A stretch of DNA of 58,022 nucleotides from Mucilaginibacter sp. (GCA_016763755.1 JAESTD010000031.1:1-58022), one strand, 5' to 3'; numbered from the stretch's first letter, positions 27,386-37,974 are shown. Made by a program: numbers and translations. The notes: generated by a model from the letters alone, not told the origin.

Positions 27386-28549
27386 TTAAAGCGTTATGCG
27401 TTTGCCTTCTGCAATGGAACGTTTTGCGGCATCCAGTATCTGCATTACTATCATGTTATTGCGTAACGACGACCTGTCCGTAATACCCAGCATTCGGTTT
27501 TGCACTACCGATTGCAGGTATGATATTGGGTTATCATTTGGTGAAGTCAAAGCCGGTGCCACTGAAGTAACCGCCGGAAATTTATCGATATGCGTAAGCA
27601 CATTCTCCTTATCAAATGCATGCATATACCCCTCATCTCCAAAAACCTCGAGATCTTTGATAGAGTACGGCCAATTCCACGACGCTTCGATTATGCCGGT
27701 AGCCGTTGGATATTCCAGGATGATGGTAGCGTCGTCCTCAACCTTTGGATAGGTTTGGGGCTTATAATGGCGCGCAATGGCGGTAACCGCGGTAGGGCGC
27801 TGCCCGTTCATTAACCAGGTGAACAAATTGGCGCCATAGCAGCCAAAATCATTGAGTGCACCGGCACCGTTTTGATCAGGGTCGGTCAGCCAATCCGTGA
27901 AGTCCTTACTGCAATTGATCTCTTTTGGCCCTTCGTGGCCGTCATGCGCTACCATTTTGCGGATCTGCCCGAGGCTGTCCTTCCGTGCTACATCACGGAT
28001 GCGGCGGTAGGATGGATACCAGGTAGTTTCATAATTTGTGAGCAGCTTAATGTAGTATTTTAAAGCTAAAAACTCCATACGCTTAGCTTGGGCAAGCGTG
28101 GCAGCCAAAGGCTTCTCAACCATTACCGATATACCCAAAGGTGCGCAAACTTCAACAACATCAATATGTTTGGCAACCGGGTTATAACCTAAAACTACAT
28201 CAGGTTTACGGGTAGTAGCCATGGTTTTAAGATCGTCAAAAAACAACGAATCGGGGATATTGTATTGCTGCTGCAAGCGGGCGCGCAGGTTTTTGTTTGC
28301 CTCGGCTATGCCTACAATGTTCACTTTGCCATCGCGATAATCGCTCAGTATCAAGTGCACATGGTCGTGCGATAAACCTGCTATCCCCAGTTTCATGGTG
28401 CTGAGCATTACCGGCTTCGCGGGCGTAACAATTGCCTTTGCCATCGCAGGGGGCATGATACCTGTAGCTTTTGGGGTTTGCGCCACCGAGGTAGCAACAA
28501 ATGCCCCAAAAGCCAAAGCAAAGCATAAAAGTGTTTTTGCAAGCTTCAT
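27386..28549 (-). CDS. Secreted Gfo/Idh/MocA-family oxidoreductase
   Basis: A 387-residue protein: Sec signal peptide (1-23, ending SVAQ), then a Rossmann domain with GIAGLSHDHVH (55-65) and the family EKP motif (145-147), then the alpha/beta substrate domain. Gfo/Idh proteins act on sugars with NAD(P); some are glycosidases that work by transient oxidation. An in-frame Met52 directly before the Rossmann strand could serve as a cytosolic start, but the export signal is clear. It follows the GH92 gene by 11 nt, so it probably acts on a mannoside-derived product. Confidence 0.88.
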   Translation of the reverse strand: MKLAKTLLCFALAFGAFVATSVAQTPKATGIMPPAMAKAIVTPAKPVMLSTMKLGIAGLSHDHVHLILSDYRDGKVNIVGIAEANKNLRARLQQQYNIPDSLFFDDLKTMATTRKPDVVLGYNPVAKHIDVVEVCAPLGISVMVEKPLAATLAQAKRMEFLALKYYIKLLTNYETTWYPSYRRIRDVARKDSLGQIRKMVAHDGHEGPKEINCSKDFTDWLTDPDQNGAGALNDFGCYGANLFTWLMNGQRPTAVTAIARHYKPQTYPKVEDDATIILEYPTATGIIEASWNWPYSIKDLEVFGDEGYMHAFDKENVLTHIDKFPAVTSVAPALTSPNDNPISYLQSVVQNRMLGITDRSSLRNNMIVMQILDAAKRSIAEGKRITL

Positions 28550-28560
28550 AGCTTATCTGA

Positions 28561-30846
28561 TTATTTTTTATCTGTTGATAATGAATAAGGTACATCAGCC
28601 GGTTTTGAGCCTCTTGCTTTATTCGGCGTAGCCGACATGTTGAAGTTCAGCACTTCGCCTTGTACCAAAGCTTTGTGGCTTAACCAGTTGTTTGTGTAAG
28701 GCTTGCCATTCACTGTCAGTGAAGTTACAAACCTGTTATCGGCGCTGTTATTTGCAGCATTGATAGTAACAGTTTTGCCGTTCTCCAGTTTTAAAGTAAT
28801 CTTTTTAAACAATGGAGCACCTAATACATATTGGTCTGTTGCCGGGGTAACCGGGTAAAAGCCCATTGCCGAGAATACATACCAGGCAGATGTTTGACCG
28901 TTATCTTCATCGCCACAGTAACCATCAGGTGTGGCTTTATACATTTTATTGATCACATCGCGCACATGCAATTGGGTTTTCCATGGCTCGCCTGCGTAGT
29001 TGTACAAGTAAATCATGTGTTGGATAGGCTGGTTACCGTGGGCATACTGACCCATGCCTGCAATCTGCATCTCGCGGATCTCGTGGATCACCTGGCCGTA
29101 ATAGCTATCGTCAAATACCGGTGGCAAGGTAAATACCGAATCCAGCTTTGCGTTGAAATTTTTGTTACCACCCATCAGATCTATCAAACCTTGTACATCC
29201 TGGAAAACACTCCAGGTGTAATGCCAGCTATTACCTTCAGTAAAGGCGTCACCCCATTTGAATGGATTGAAAGGCGACTGGAACTGTCCATCCTTGTTTT
29301 TACCGCGCATAAAACGAGTTGATGGGTCAAACAGGTTTTTGTAGTTCATGGCGCGTTTCTTATAAACATCGGTCTCAGATGCCGGACGACCAAGTGCTTT
29401 GCCTAACTGGTAAATAGTAAAGTCGTCATAAGCATATTCTAACGTACGGGCAGCGTTCTCGTTGATCTTTACATCGTAAGGTACATAACCCAACTTGTTG
29501 TAATACTCAACACCATCACGGCCTGTTGCTTCAGGGCCGTCGTTATTGGCACCGTGTAGCAAAGCTTGATAAAGTGTATTAATATCATAACCACGGCCAC
29601 CTTTTATATAAGCATCAGACACTACGGAAGCAGAGTTATTACCAACCATTACATCAGAGTAACCCGGGCTGCTCCACTCAGGCAACCAGCCGCCTTCTTT
29701 GTAATCGTTTACCAAACCCTGCTGCATCTCTTTATTAATTGATGGATACACCAGGTTTAAGAAAGGATATAAGGCACGGAAAGTATCCCAAAAACCGGTA
29801 CCGGCAAATTTGTAACCCGGCAACACGTCGCCGTTTTGTGCGCTCCAGTGTACAGGATTACCTTTTGCATCCAACTCATACATTTTGTTAGGGAAGAACA
29901 GCATTCGGTACAAACAAGAATAGAAAGTGCGGATCTGATCTACCGAACCACCTTCAACCGCTATTCGGCTTAAGGTTTTGTTCCAGGTAGCTTTTGCTTT
30001 CTGTTTGGTGGCATCAAAGCTATCGTTAGCTAATTCGCGCTTAAGGTTCAGTTCTGCTTGTTCTTCGCTGATAAAAGATGAAGCGACACGCAGGTTCACT
30101 TTTTCGCCTTTAGCGGTCTTAAAGCCTATAACAGCCAATACGTGCTTGTCTTTTAATTCATTGCCATCTTTTAGTACGCTATCTGCGTACACTTGAGAAG
30201 TTGTGATGGCTTTATCTACATAGATAACAAAGTAGTTTCTAAAATTTTTAAGCGGGCCGCGGGCATATTTGGTAGAGTAGCCTACAATTTTCCTCTCGTT
30301 AGGTAATACTTTGATGTATGAACCTTTATCAAAAGCATCTACAACGATGTATGAACTATCTGTTTTAGGGTATGTAAACCTGAATTGAGCAGCGCGCTCA
30401 GTAGGGGCAATCTCTGTTGTAACGTCATGGTCCGCAAGGTACACGCTGTAATAATAAGGTTTAGAAACCTCTGCCTTATGAGAGAACCAGCTTTCGCGGC
30501 CTTTTTGCGTTACTTTAAGTTTGCCTGTTAAGGGCATGATTGCAAACTGGCCATAATCATTCATCCACGGAGATGGCTGGTGGGTTTGCTTAAAGCCGTT
30601 TATCTTGTACGAATCATAGGTGTATTGCCAGCCATCGCCCATTTTACCGGTTTGCGGCGTCCAAAAATTCATGCCCCATGGTACGGCAACAGCAGGGTAG
30701 GTGTTACCGTTACTCAAATCGTATTTTGATTGGGTACCCATTAACGGGTTTATCCACTCTACAGGGTCTGCAACCTTAGTTACCTGTTGGGCAAAAGTTT
30801 GTGCAGTAAAGCAAAGTGAACTTAAAAAGAGTAGTCCTTTTTTCAT
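28561..30846 (-). CDS. GH92 family alpha-mannosidase
   Basis: A 761-residue exo-acting glycoside hydrolase of family GH92 with a Sec signal peptide (1-19). It begins VEWINPLMGTQSKYDLSNGN, carries HQPSPWMNDYGQF, and near the end the family hallmark CGDEDNGQTSAWYVFSAMG and FYPVTP. The Asp in GDEDNGQ corresponds to the proposed catalytic base region. GH92 enzymes are calcium-dependent and release alpha-linked mannose with inversion. It is downstream of SusCD, which imports the glycan, and upstream of a Gfo/Idh gene. Confidence 0.95.
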   Translation of the reverse strand: MKKGLLFLSSLCFTAQTFAQQVTKVADPVEWINPLMGTQSKYDLSNGNTYPAVAVPWGMNFWTPQTGKMGDGWQYTYDSYKINGFKQTHQPSPWMNDYGQFAIMPLTGKLKVTQKGRESWFSHKAEVSKPYYYSVYLADHDVTTEIAPTERAAQFRFTYPKTDSSYIVVDAFDKGSYIKVLPNERKIVGYSTKYARGPLKNFRNYFVIYVDKAITTSQVYADSVLKDGNELKDKHVLAVIGFKTAKGEKVNLRVASSFISEEQAELNLKRELANDSFDATKQKAKATWNKTLSRIAVEGGSVDQIRTFYSCLYRMLFFPNKMYELDAKGNPVHWSAQNGDVLPGYKFAGTGFWDTFRALYPFLNLVYPSINKEMQQGLVNDYKEGGWLPEWSSPGYSDVMVGNNSASVVSDAYIKGGRGYDINTLYQALLHGANNDGPEATGRDGVEYYNKLGYVPYDVKINENAARTLEYAYDDFTIYQLGKALGRPASETDVYKKRAMNYKNLFDPSTRFMRGKNKDGQFQSPFNPFKWGDAFTEGNSWHYTWSVFQDVQGLIDLMGGNKNFNAKLDSVFTLPPVFDDSYYGQVIHEIREMQIAGMGQYAHGNQPIQHMIYLYNYAGEPWKTQLHVRDVINKMYKATPDGYCGDEDNGQTSAWYVFSAMGFYPVTPATDQYVLGAPLFKKITLKLENGKTVTINAANNSADNRFVTSLTVNGKPYTNNWLSHKALVQGEVLNFNMSATPNKARGSKPADVPYSLSTDKK

Positions 30847-30883
30847 CAGTTAAGTATAGCTAAATGTAAACAGCCGTAAATAT

Positions 30884-30912
30884 AAAAGACCGGCTGTTAA
30901 AGCCGGTCTTTT
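30884..30912 (-). terminator. Hairpin terminator between susD and GH92
   Basis: A perfect 12-bp stem AAAAGACCGGCT / AGCCGGTCTTTT with a 5-nt loop, symmetric in both directions. It stands 16 nt after the susD stop and would separate or attenuate GH92 expression from SusCD. Confidence 0.8.
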
Positions 30913-30928
30913 ATATTGTAATTTTTAC

Positions 30929-32425
30929 TTACCAACCCGTATTTTGAGTCAAATTCTTATTGGTAGCTATTTCGCGTTGCGGAATAGGCCACAAATAATA
31001 TTGTTCTTTAAAGGTAACACCTTGTTCTGTTGGTGTTGTGGTTGCTAAGCCAAAAACGTTGGTTTTAGGATTATATGTTTGGTGCGTACGTTGCACATCA
31101 AAGTAGGCTTTATTTTCATAAGCCAGCTCGTGGTAGCGCTCTTTCCAGATAGCTATCCTTAACTGGTCTTTCGTTAATCCACTCAAACCTGCCAGTTTAG
31201 CACGGGCACGGATCGGATTGATCGCGTCGTAAACATCCTGGCTTGGGCCGCCAACTTCGTTTTGCGCTTCGGCGTAAATAAGCATTACTTCGGGTAAACG
31301 TAGTAAAGTCCAGTTCTCATCACAAATCCCGCTACCCAACGCACTCTCTAAGTGGAAGTACTTGTACAACGCATGCGAACCAAAGTTGATGATGGTTGAT
31401 GGTTCTTTGTCTTTAGGGTAGCTTGAGAAGTAAAACTGACGCTCCTGGGTACGAAAATCTCCGGCTTCATAGCTTGCTACAAAATCGTTGGTTGGTATCA
31501 TGGCACCAAGGTGGTCACCGTATGCACCAACCTGTAAGTTAAATGGCAGGGTTAACTGCGCTATAGCGTTGTCTCTTACACCTACAAGGTAATTTACCTG
31601 GAAGATAAGCTCACCCTGATTTTTATGTGCATTATCATGCAAATAAGCGTAGTCAGTAAACAAGGTGTACATCGGGATAACGTCTTTGGCCTCGGCAGCA
31701 GCTTTTGCATAGTTCTCAGTTTGCTGTAACGGGAAACCTGCAGTTGTTAGGTAAACACTTGCCAACAGGCTTTTTATAGCACCCAGGGATACTTTACCGG
31801 TTTGGTCGGTGTTAGGAAGACCCATGGTTTTAGCGGTTTCAAGATCTGATATGATCTGTTTGTAAACATCAGCTTGCGCGGTTCTTGATGCATACAAATC
31901 CGGATCGCTTACTTCCTGCGGCTTAACCACCAACGGCACATCTCCATATAACCTTACCAGATGGTAGTAGAAGAACGCACGCAGAAAATACACCTGCCCA
32001 AGCAGGTTGTTTTTTGCTGCATCATCTATACTCATATTCGGGATGCGGTCTAACGCTAAGTTTGCATTAGCGATAGCGCTGTAGCTGTTTTTCCAAACGG
32101 TTTCGAAGCCCGGATTAACAGGGTCGGTACGTTGGTTTATCACGTTGCCATTGTTAACACTCTGGCCCAATGATGTAGCGTGGCCCGCAAAAAGCTCTAT
32201 TGTGATAAAAGGAGCTTCGCCGTATGCATCGCCATTTTGGAACATATACAGGTAAGTGTATATACCATTAACAAATGATGTAGCCTGGCCTATGTTGTTA
32301 AAATAGTTAGACTTATCATTATTACTGAAGTTTTTCTCTTCAAGGTATTTCTTACAGCTTGTTGTAACTGTAAGCGTTAGCAGAACTAACAAACCTATAC
32401 TATATTTTTTGATATTGATTTTCAT
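30929..32425 (-). CDS. SusD/RagB-family outer-membrane lipoprotein
   Basis: A 498-residue surface lipoprotein, lipid cysteine 24 (TTSC). It shows the SusD pattern: N-terminal NNIGQATSFVNGIYTYL, tetratricopeptide-like helices, LYGDVPLV, then LLRLPEVMLIYAEAQNEV and the C-terminal LWPIPQREIATNKNL. SusD caps the SusC porin and binds glycan. It lies 22 nt after susC. With GH92 next in line, the ligand is likely an alpha-mannan or N-glycan (inference). Confidence 0.95.
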   Translation of the reverse strand: MKINIKKYSIGLLVLLTLTVTTSCKKYLEEKNFSNNDKSNYFNNIGQATSFVNGIYTYLYMFQNGDAYGEAPFITIELFAGHATSLGQSVNNGNVINQRTDPVNPGFETVWKNSYSAIANANLALDRIPNMSIDDAAKNNLLGQVYFLRAFFYYHLVRLYGDVPLVVKPQEVSDPDLYASRTAQADVYKQIISDLETAKTMGLPNTDQTGKVSLGAIKSLLASVYLTTAGFPLQQTENYAKAAAEAKDVIPMYTLFTDYAYLHDNAHKNQGELIFQVNYLVGVRDNAIAQLTLPFNLQVGAYGDHLGAMIPTNDFVASYEAGDFRTQERQFYFSSYPKDKEPSTIINFGSHALYKYFHLESALGSGICDENWTLLRLPEVMLIYAEAQNEVGGPSQDVYDAINPIRARAKLAGLSGLTKDQLRIAIWKERYHELAYENKAYFDVQRTHQTYNPKTNVFGLATTTPTEQGVTFKEQYYLWPIPQREIATNKNLTQNTGW

Positions 32426-32447
32426 GATCGATATAGATTTGAATTAA

Positions 32448-35400
32448 TTAAAAGCTTGCATTTACCCCAAGTACAAAGGTTCTTGGTTTTGGATAATCAT
32501 AGAACTGGATGTTTTGGGTAAAGTTGCTCGATTGTCCCTGGTTGTAGTTAGCATTACCGTTGTAAGTTGATACCTCAGGGTCGTAACCAGTGTATTTGGT
32601 TATCACGAACAGGTTTTGCGCCTGTGCATAGATACGTAACCTGGTCAGCTTGATTTTATCCAGTACAGATTTATCAAAGGTGTAACCAAGCGTTACTGCA
32701 CGGCCGCGGATGAAGTTACCACTCTCAACTTTGGTTGAGTAGATCTCGGTTTGGTAACGTACATACGCCGGTCTGGTCTCTGCTATAAAGGTGTTTTGGT
32801 GCTCAGGTGTCCATGCATCTAAAACGGTGGCATAGCTGTTTGCCTGGCCGGTACGATCCTGGCCTGAGTGTTTGGTCAGGTTCATGATCTGGTTACCGTA
32901 GTTAAACTGAAGCTCGATACCTAAATCGATGTTTTTGTATGAGAAGTTATTGGTAAAGGTACCGTATCCGTCAGGGATAGATTTACCAAGGATAACTTTA
33001 TCATCAGCAGTAACTTTGCCATCGCCGTTGGTATCTTGTATTTTCAGATCACCAGGCAGTAAGCCGTAAGAGGCTGCCTGCGTTGCTTCTGCAGTACCCC
33101 AGGTGCCTAATACTTTGTAACCAAAGAATTGGCCGGCCGGACCGCCAACGCGCATCAGGTTAAATTGCGACAAGAAGTTAGGGTCAAGGAAAATATCGTC
33201 GTTAGACTCTCCCAATTGCAGGATCTTGTTTTTCAGGAACGATATATTGAATGAGGTAGTCCAGCTGAAATCATTGGTTTTGATGTTCTGGGTATTGATA
33301 GATAGCTCGATACCTTTGTTTTCCAGTTTACCAACGTTTTTAAATACAGTTTGGAAGCCACTGCTCTCAGGTAGTGGTGCTCTTAACAATAAAGCCTGTG
33401 TTTTTTTCAGGAACGCATCTGCATCAATGGTAACACGGTTGTTGAACAAACCAAATGATACACCTAAGTTATACTCGTTGGTTTTTTCCCAGCTTAAGCC
33501 AGGGTTACCAATGGTGGTAAGTGTTGTACCGGTAGCTTGTGCACCGCCTAACACATAGTTAGTAGTATTGATCTGTGCAAGTGATTGATAGGTAGGTATC
33601 TCCGAGTTACCCGTAACACCGTAGCTTAAACGGAATTTAAGGTCAGAAATAGCTTTGTTATCCTTCATAAATTCTTCCTGCGACACTCTCCATGCAAATG
33701 CTGCAGAGGGGAAGAAACCGTATTTATGGTCGGCACCAACCCTTGAGGTACCATCCGCGCGGCCGGTTAAGGTGAACAAATACCTATCCATAAGGTTGTA
33801 ATTTACCCTACCGTAGAAAGATTGCATTTGCCATGCGTTGTAACCTGAAATAGGAACTCCGGGGATTGCACCTGCACCCAGGTTATAATATTGATAGAAA
33901 TCATCAGATAAACCACGGGTTGAACCGTAAGCTCTTAATTCCTGATAATTTTGGCGTTCTGTACCTAATACAACGTTTAAGCTATGTATTTTATTAAAAG
34001 TTGCGTTGTAAGTAAAGTAGTTTTGCCATTGCCAGAAAGTACGGTTGTACTCATCGATAGATGCTGAGCTGTATTTCTGATCGGCAGTTGCACCGCCTAC
34101 CAAACCGCTTGCAAAGCGAGGGATATAGTTACCAGATGTAGTAACACCCAGCACACTGCGGAACTCTAAACCTTTAAACAGGTTAATGTTGGCATAACCG
34201 TTACCGCTAAATACGCGTACGCGGGCAAGTTCCTGTATCTCGTTTGCTTGTGCAACCGGGTTGTCGCCGCCTTCCATGTTAGGGTAGTCGGTACGTTTAC
34301 CATAGCTGCCATCAGGGTAACGGATAGGGATGATCGGGATCATCTCTACCAACATACGCGGGATGTTGTTACCACCGGTGCCGTAATTACCAGCGCGTTG
34401 GTCCTGGGCGTTATAATTTAAAGTTGCTCCGATCTTTAACCATGGTTTTACCTGGTTATCGATGGTTAAACGTGCGTTGTAACGCTTTAAATAGCTGTTA
34501 AGGATAATACCCTGGTCATCGGCATAGTTTAAGAACAAGCCGTAGTTGATGTTTTCTGAACCACCTGTTACTGATACGTTGTGATTTTGGCTAACCGCAT
34601 TGCGGGTGGTAGCATCCTGCCAATCAACGTCATAAAGAGGGTTGAGGTTAGCATCAAATAATTTACCGATCAGCGGTGTACGTAGTTTCACCGGATCCTG
34701 ATCTACATACTTGCCATCAGCCCAGCCCTGAGGGTCATATTTCTGGATATTTGCGTAAGCTTTATCTTCAAGCGCTAAAAACTCTTTTGCATTTAATACA
34801 TCCAATTTTTTAGCGATGTGGCCAACGCTTACATAACCATCATAGCTTACTGTGCTCGGGCGGTTTTTAGCACCACGTTTGGTGGTTATCAAAATTACAC
34901 CGTTAGCACCACGTGTACCGTAGATAGCTGTTGATGATGCATCTTTCAAAACGTCGATAGAAGCAACATCATTAGGGTTGATAGAGTTACCACCTTCAGT
35001 CCAGATGATACCGTCAACCACATAAAGCGGATCGGTACTGGTATTGATAGAGCTGTAACCGCGTATACGGATACGGGTGTTACCGCCCGGTTCGCCCGAG
35101 TTTTGCGAAACGTTTACCCCGGCAATTTTACCGGCAAGTTCCTGCTCAAGGTTGGTTTGCGGCCTTTCTTGCAATGCTTTGCATTAACACTACCTACAGA
35201 ACCGGTAAGGTCTACGCGTTTTTGTGTACCGTAACCTACCACAACAACCTCGTTCAAAGCTTTTGACTCTTCGGCCATGGTTACGTTAATTACGTTGCGG
35301 TTTGAGATGGCTATTTCCTGAGTAGTATAGCCCAGAAAACTGAACACTAACGTTCCGTTACCATCCGGTACGGTCAATTTAAATTTACCGGAAGCATCGG

Positions 35401-35875
35401 TAGTTATACCAACGTCGGTACCTTTTAATTTAACGTTAACGCCTGGTAGCGGGCCCTTGGCATCACTAACCGTACCGGTTATGTCAAGCGCCTTAAATTC
35501 GGCCTGTACAGTGTTTTCTTCACGCTTTTTTACTACAATGGTTTCCTGGAAAATTTTGTAGGTAAGTGGCTGATCTTTAAAAGCCTGGTCAAGCGCCTGG
35601 GTTACAGATACCTGGTCAACTTCGATATTGATGCCGCCTGCTTTTGCAACATCTTGCTTATCATACATAAAATGGTATCCCGTTTGCTTCTCTATCAAAC
35701 GGAGGATCTTCTCAACTGAGGCATTCTTTTGGCGCAACGATACAGTTTGACTGAACGTTTTTGCGCTAACATTGGTTAGTGCTGCAATTATTAAAATAGC
35801 AGTGAATTTCATGACCAATAAAACTTTGGACAGTTTAGACCATGCCAAGGGCACGGCCTTAGGATTAAAATTCAT
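32448..35875 (-). pseudogene. SusC/RagA TonB-dependent receptor with STN domain, interrupted by a -1 frameshift
   Basis: Two overlapping frames make one receptor of about 1142 residues. The first part starts at the ATG at 35875 (MNFNPKAVPLAWSK), has a signal/anchor, an STN domain, a carboxypeptidase-like domain, the VVVGYGTQK box and the start of the plug. It loses frame near 35177 after VNAK. The second frame (from 35174) continues LQERPQTNLEQELAGKI through the plug and 22-strand barrel to the C-terminal FVLGVNASF. One added base in TGCAAAGCATTGCA restores the whole reading frame. The STN domain is expected to contact the FecR encoded upstream. Sequencing error, decayed gene or phase variation cannot be told apart here. 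Confidence 0.88.
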
Positions 35876-35949
35876 AAGTTTGTGTGTTTGGGTTAAACAT
35901 AAAGTTTCAATTCGTCGATTGCGATGGAGTGGGAACCCAGGCATTTATG

Positions 35950-35984
35950 CCGGGAAGTGGGTCGAAACACTTTCCGGTTTTTTT
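35950..35984 (+). terminator. Terminator-like hairpin in the susC leader (plus-strand polarity)
   Basis: A 10-bp stem, CCGGGAAGTG / CACTTTCCGG (35950-35959, 35968-35977, one G-U), with an 8-nt loop and seven T residues on the plus strand. No plus-strand gene lies upstream. On the minus strand it forms a stem-loop in the 5' leader of susC, about 75 nt before its ATG. Confidence 0.6.
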
Positions 35985-36105
35985 GCCCTGTACAACCCCG
36001 TAGGGAGTGGTTTACCCTGACCGTTTAACTTTTGAGGCGTATTTTTTTTATCATAACTGGTTTAAATTTGAGATTGTGGATTATGTGGTATTATTTATTA
36101 CTTGG

Positions 36106-37296
36106 TTAGTTCACTATAATTTCTTCGCCCTTTAAGCTGATGTCTATACCTGCGTATTTTAGCATGTTCAGCAACTCAGAAGCTTTTACATTTCTTGATA
36201 TTCTGCCATTAAATTCTTTATCCGGCACCTGATGCAGGTATTTTATATCAACATCATACCAACGGGCGGCCTGGCGCAGTATTACGTCTATCTTTGCATC
36301 GCTAAACTGAAAGATGCCGTTTTTCCATGCTACCTCGTCATCAAGGTTAACATCATTCAATACTGTATTTTTTCCGTTGTTATTTATCTGGGCTTGCTGC
36401 CCTGGTATTAGCTTCGCGCTAAAGTTACCGCTGTTAATTTTTACAGCGCCCTCAAGCAGGGTGGTTTTCATAACCTGCTCGTCATCGTAGGCCATAACAT
36501 TAAAATGTGTTCCCAACACTTCAATGTCTGCACGATGTGTCTTAACCATAAAAGGCATGTTCTTGTTTTTGGTAACTTCAAAATAAACCTCACCTGTAAT
36601 ACTTATTTGCCGGTTTTTGCCCGTAAAGTGTGTCGGAAATGTGATAGATGAAGCTGAATTTAACCAGGCCTGAGTGCCATCAGGTAAAACTATCTGGTAC
36701 TGCCCGCCGCGCGGTGTGTTTATGGTGTTTATTACCGGCGTATTCGATTGATCGTTATAAGCGGTCATGTCGTACACTATCCGGCCATCATTGGTTTTTT
36801 TAACAAAGGTATTCCCTTCCTCTGCTATGGTGCCATCTGCGGCATCATCAAGTACAATGGTTTTACCATTGGCAAGCTTTAAAGTGGCTTTGTTGCCGCC
36901 GGGCAATGCATCATTATAAAGTCTTTTCTTTTTAGCAACTAAAACAGGTTTTGCTATTTGTACGGTTTGATGTTGGTATAAAACCACACCTGTAACTAAT
37001 AAAATGGCAGCTGCAGATAGTATAGGGATCCATCCCCTGAATTTTCTGCGTATCGGAGATGAAGGGTTACCTTTTTTTTGCAGTATGCTTTGCAACATGC
37101 GTTGCGTTTTTACATCCCCAAATATATCTTCGTCGATCTCAAGGTCGTCCCATGATTTTTTGATGAGTACGGATAGTTCATCGTCGGTAGTGCCGGCGTC
37201 AATTACGGCAAACAACTCGTCGCGTTCTTGCGGCGTAGCAGTTTTTTTGTAAAAGCGTTCAAAAAGGTATTGCAACCTAAACCTGGATGTACTCAT
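36106..37296 (-). CDS. FecR-family anti-sigma factor
   Basis: A 396-residue inner-membrane protein: cytoplasmic N-terminus (1-85) that should bind the sigma factor, one membrane helix (about 88-107) and a periplasmic FecR domain with TPRGGQYQIVLPDGT and a C-terminal STN-like DUF4974 region ending EIIVN. It holds the ECF sigma factor until the STN domain of the SusC receptor signals ligand binding. Gene order sigma, FecR, SusC fits this relay. Full length and intact. Confidence 0.93.
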   Translation of the reverse strand: MSTSRFRLQYLFERFYKKTATPQERDELFAVIDAGTTDDELSVLIKKSWDDLEIDEDIFGDVKTQRMLQSILQKKGNPSSPIRRKFRGWIPILSAAAILLVTGVVLYQHQTVQIAKPVLVAKKKRLYNDALPGGNKATLKLANGKTIVLDDAADGTIAEEGNTFVKKTNDGRIVYDMTAYNDQSNTPVINTINTPRGGQYQIVLPDGTQAWLNSASSITFPTHFTGKNRQISITGEVYFEVTKNKNMPFMVKTHRADIEVLGTHFNVMAYDDEQVMKTTLLEGAVKINSGNFSAKLIPGQQAQINNNGKNTVLNDVNLDDEVAWKNGIFQFSDAKIDVILRQAARWYDVDIKYLHQVPDKEFNGRISRNVKASELLNMLKYAGIDISLKGEEIIVN

Positions 37297-37395
37297 TAAA
37301 TGTTTTTCAATAATTGGTAGTGTAAAAGCCGGGGAAGCTTTTTATATAAGACACTAATGGCGGTAAAAAAGGGGGTATAGTGTCTCGGATTTTTT

Positions 37396-37974
37396 TTAAA
37401 AAAATATCGAGGCCAAAACGATCAGTGCTGAAATATTGCCGTACGATTGCACAAAACTGGTAATTGAATGGGTAGCTCCCTGCAGGTATTTCTTCACCGT
37501 TTCTCGCGAGAGGCCCATGTGTGCGGCAATCTCATCATACTTTAAACGATCATGGCGGCTTAGCAGGTAAACCTTTTGTTGTTGAGGTGGCAAATGATCA
37601 ATGGCCATATCAAGTAACTGATAATAATCATTGGTTGGCGATGTTTCGTCAGTTATCAAATTCAGTACGTTATTGTCAAGGCTTGTTTCGTAGGCGCGTT
37701 CTTTGGCCAGTTTGCGCAAGCAATTCAATGCGTGGTTTTTTGACACTACAAAAAGATACGCCTTAAAATTATCTACAGAAGTAAGTGTTTCGCGATTGAT
37801 CCATATCTTCAAAAAAACATCTTGCACAACTTCCTCAGTCAATTCTACAGAATCCGTAATGCGAAAAATATGGGAACCCAACAGCCGGTGATATACACCA
37901 AAAAGCTCGCTAAAAGCATTCTCATTTCCACGAGATACTTCTAAAAGGAGTTCTTTTTCGTTTGGTAGCGCCAT
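37396..37974 (-). CDS. ECF RNA polymerase sigma-70 factor
   Basis: A 192-residue ECF sigma factor. Region 2 includes EEVVQDVFLKIW (47-58), which binds the -10 element and core polymerase. Region 4 (about 128-168) has the helix-turn-helix YDEIAAHMGLSRETVKKYL. A hydrophobic C-terminal tail (about 176-192) is typical of the Bacteroidota FecI-like group. It should activate the SusC/SusD locus downstream when released by FecR. A 12-bp palindrome lies 15 nt before the start codon. Confidence 0.93.
   Translation of the reverse strand: MALPNEKELLLEVSRGNENAFSELFGVYHRLLGSHIFRITDSVELTEEVVQDVFLKIWINRETLTSVDNFKAYLFVVSKNHALNCLRKLAKERAYETSLDNNVLNLITDETSPTNDYYQLLDMAIDHLPPQQQKVYLLSRHDRLKYDEIAAHMGLSRETVKKYLQGATHSITSFVQSYGNISALIVLASIFF

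Noticed and set aside
28831-29322. Antisense ORF (163 codons) inside the GH92 gene
   Set aside because: Shadow of the GH92 coding frame; no start context or family match.
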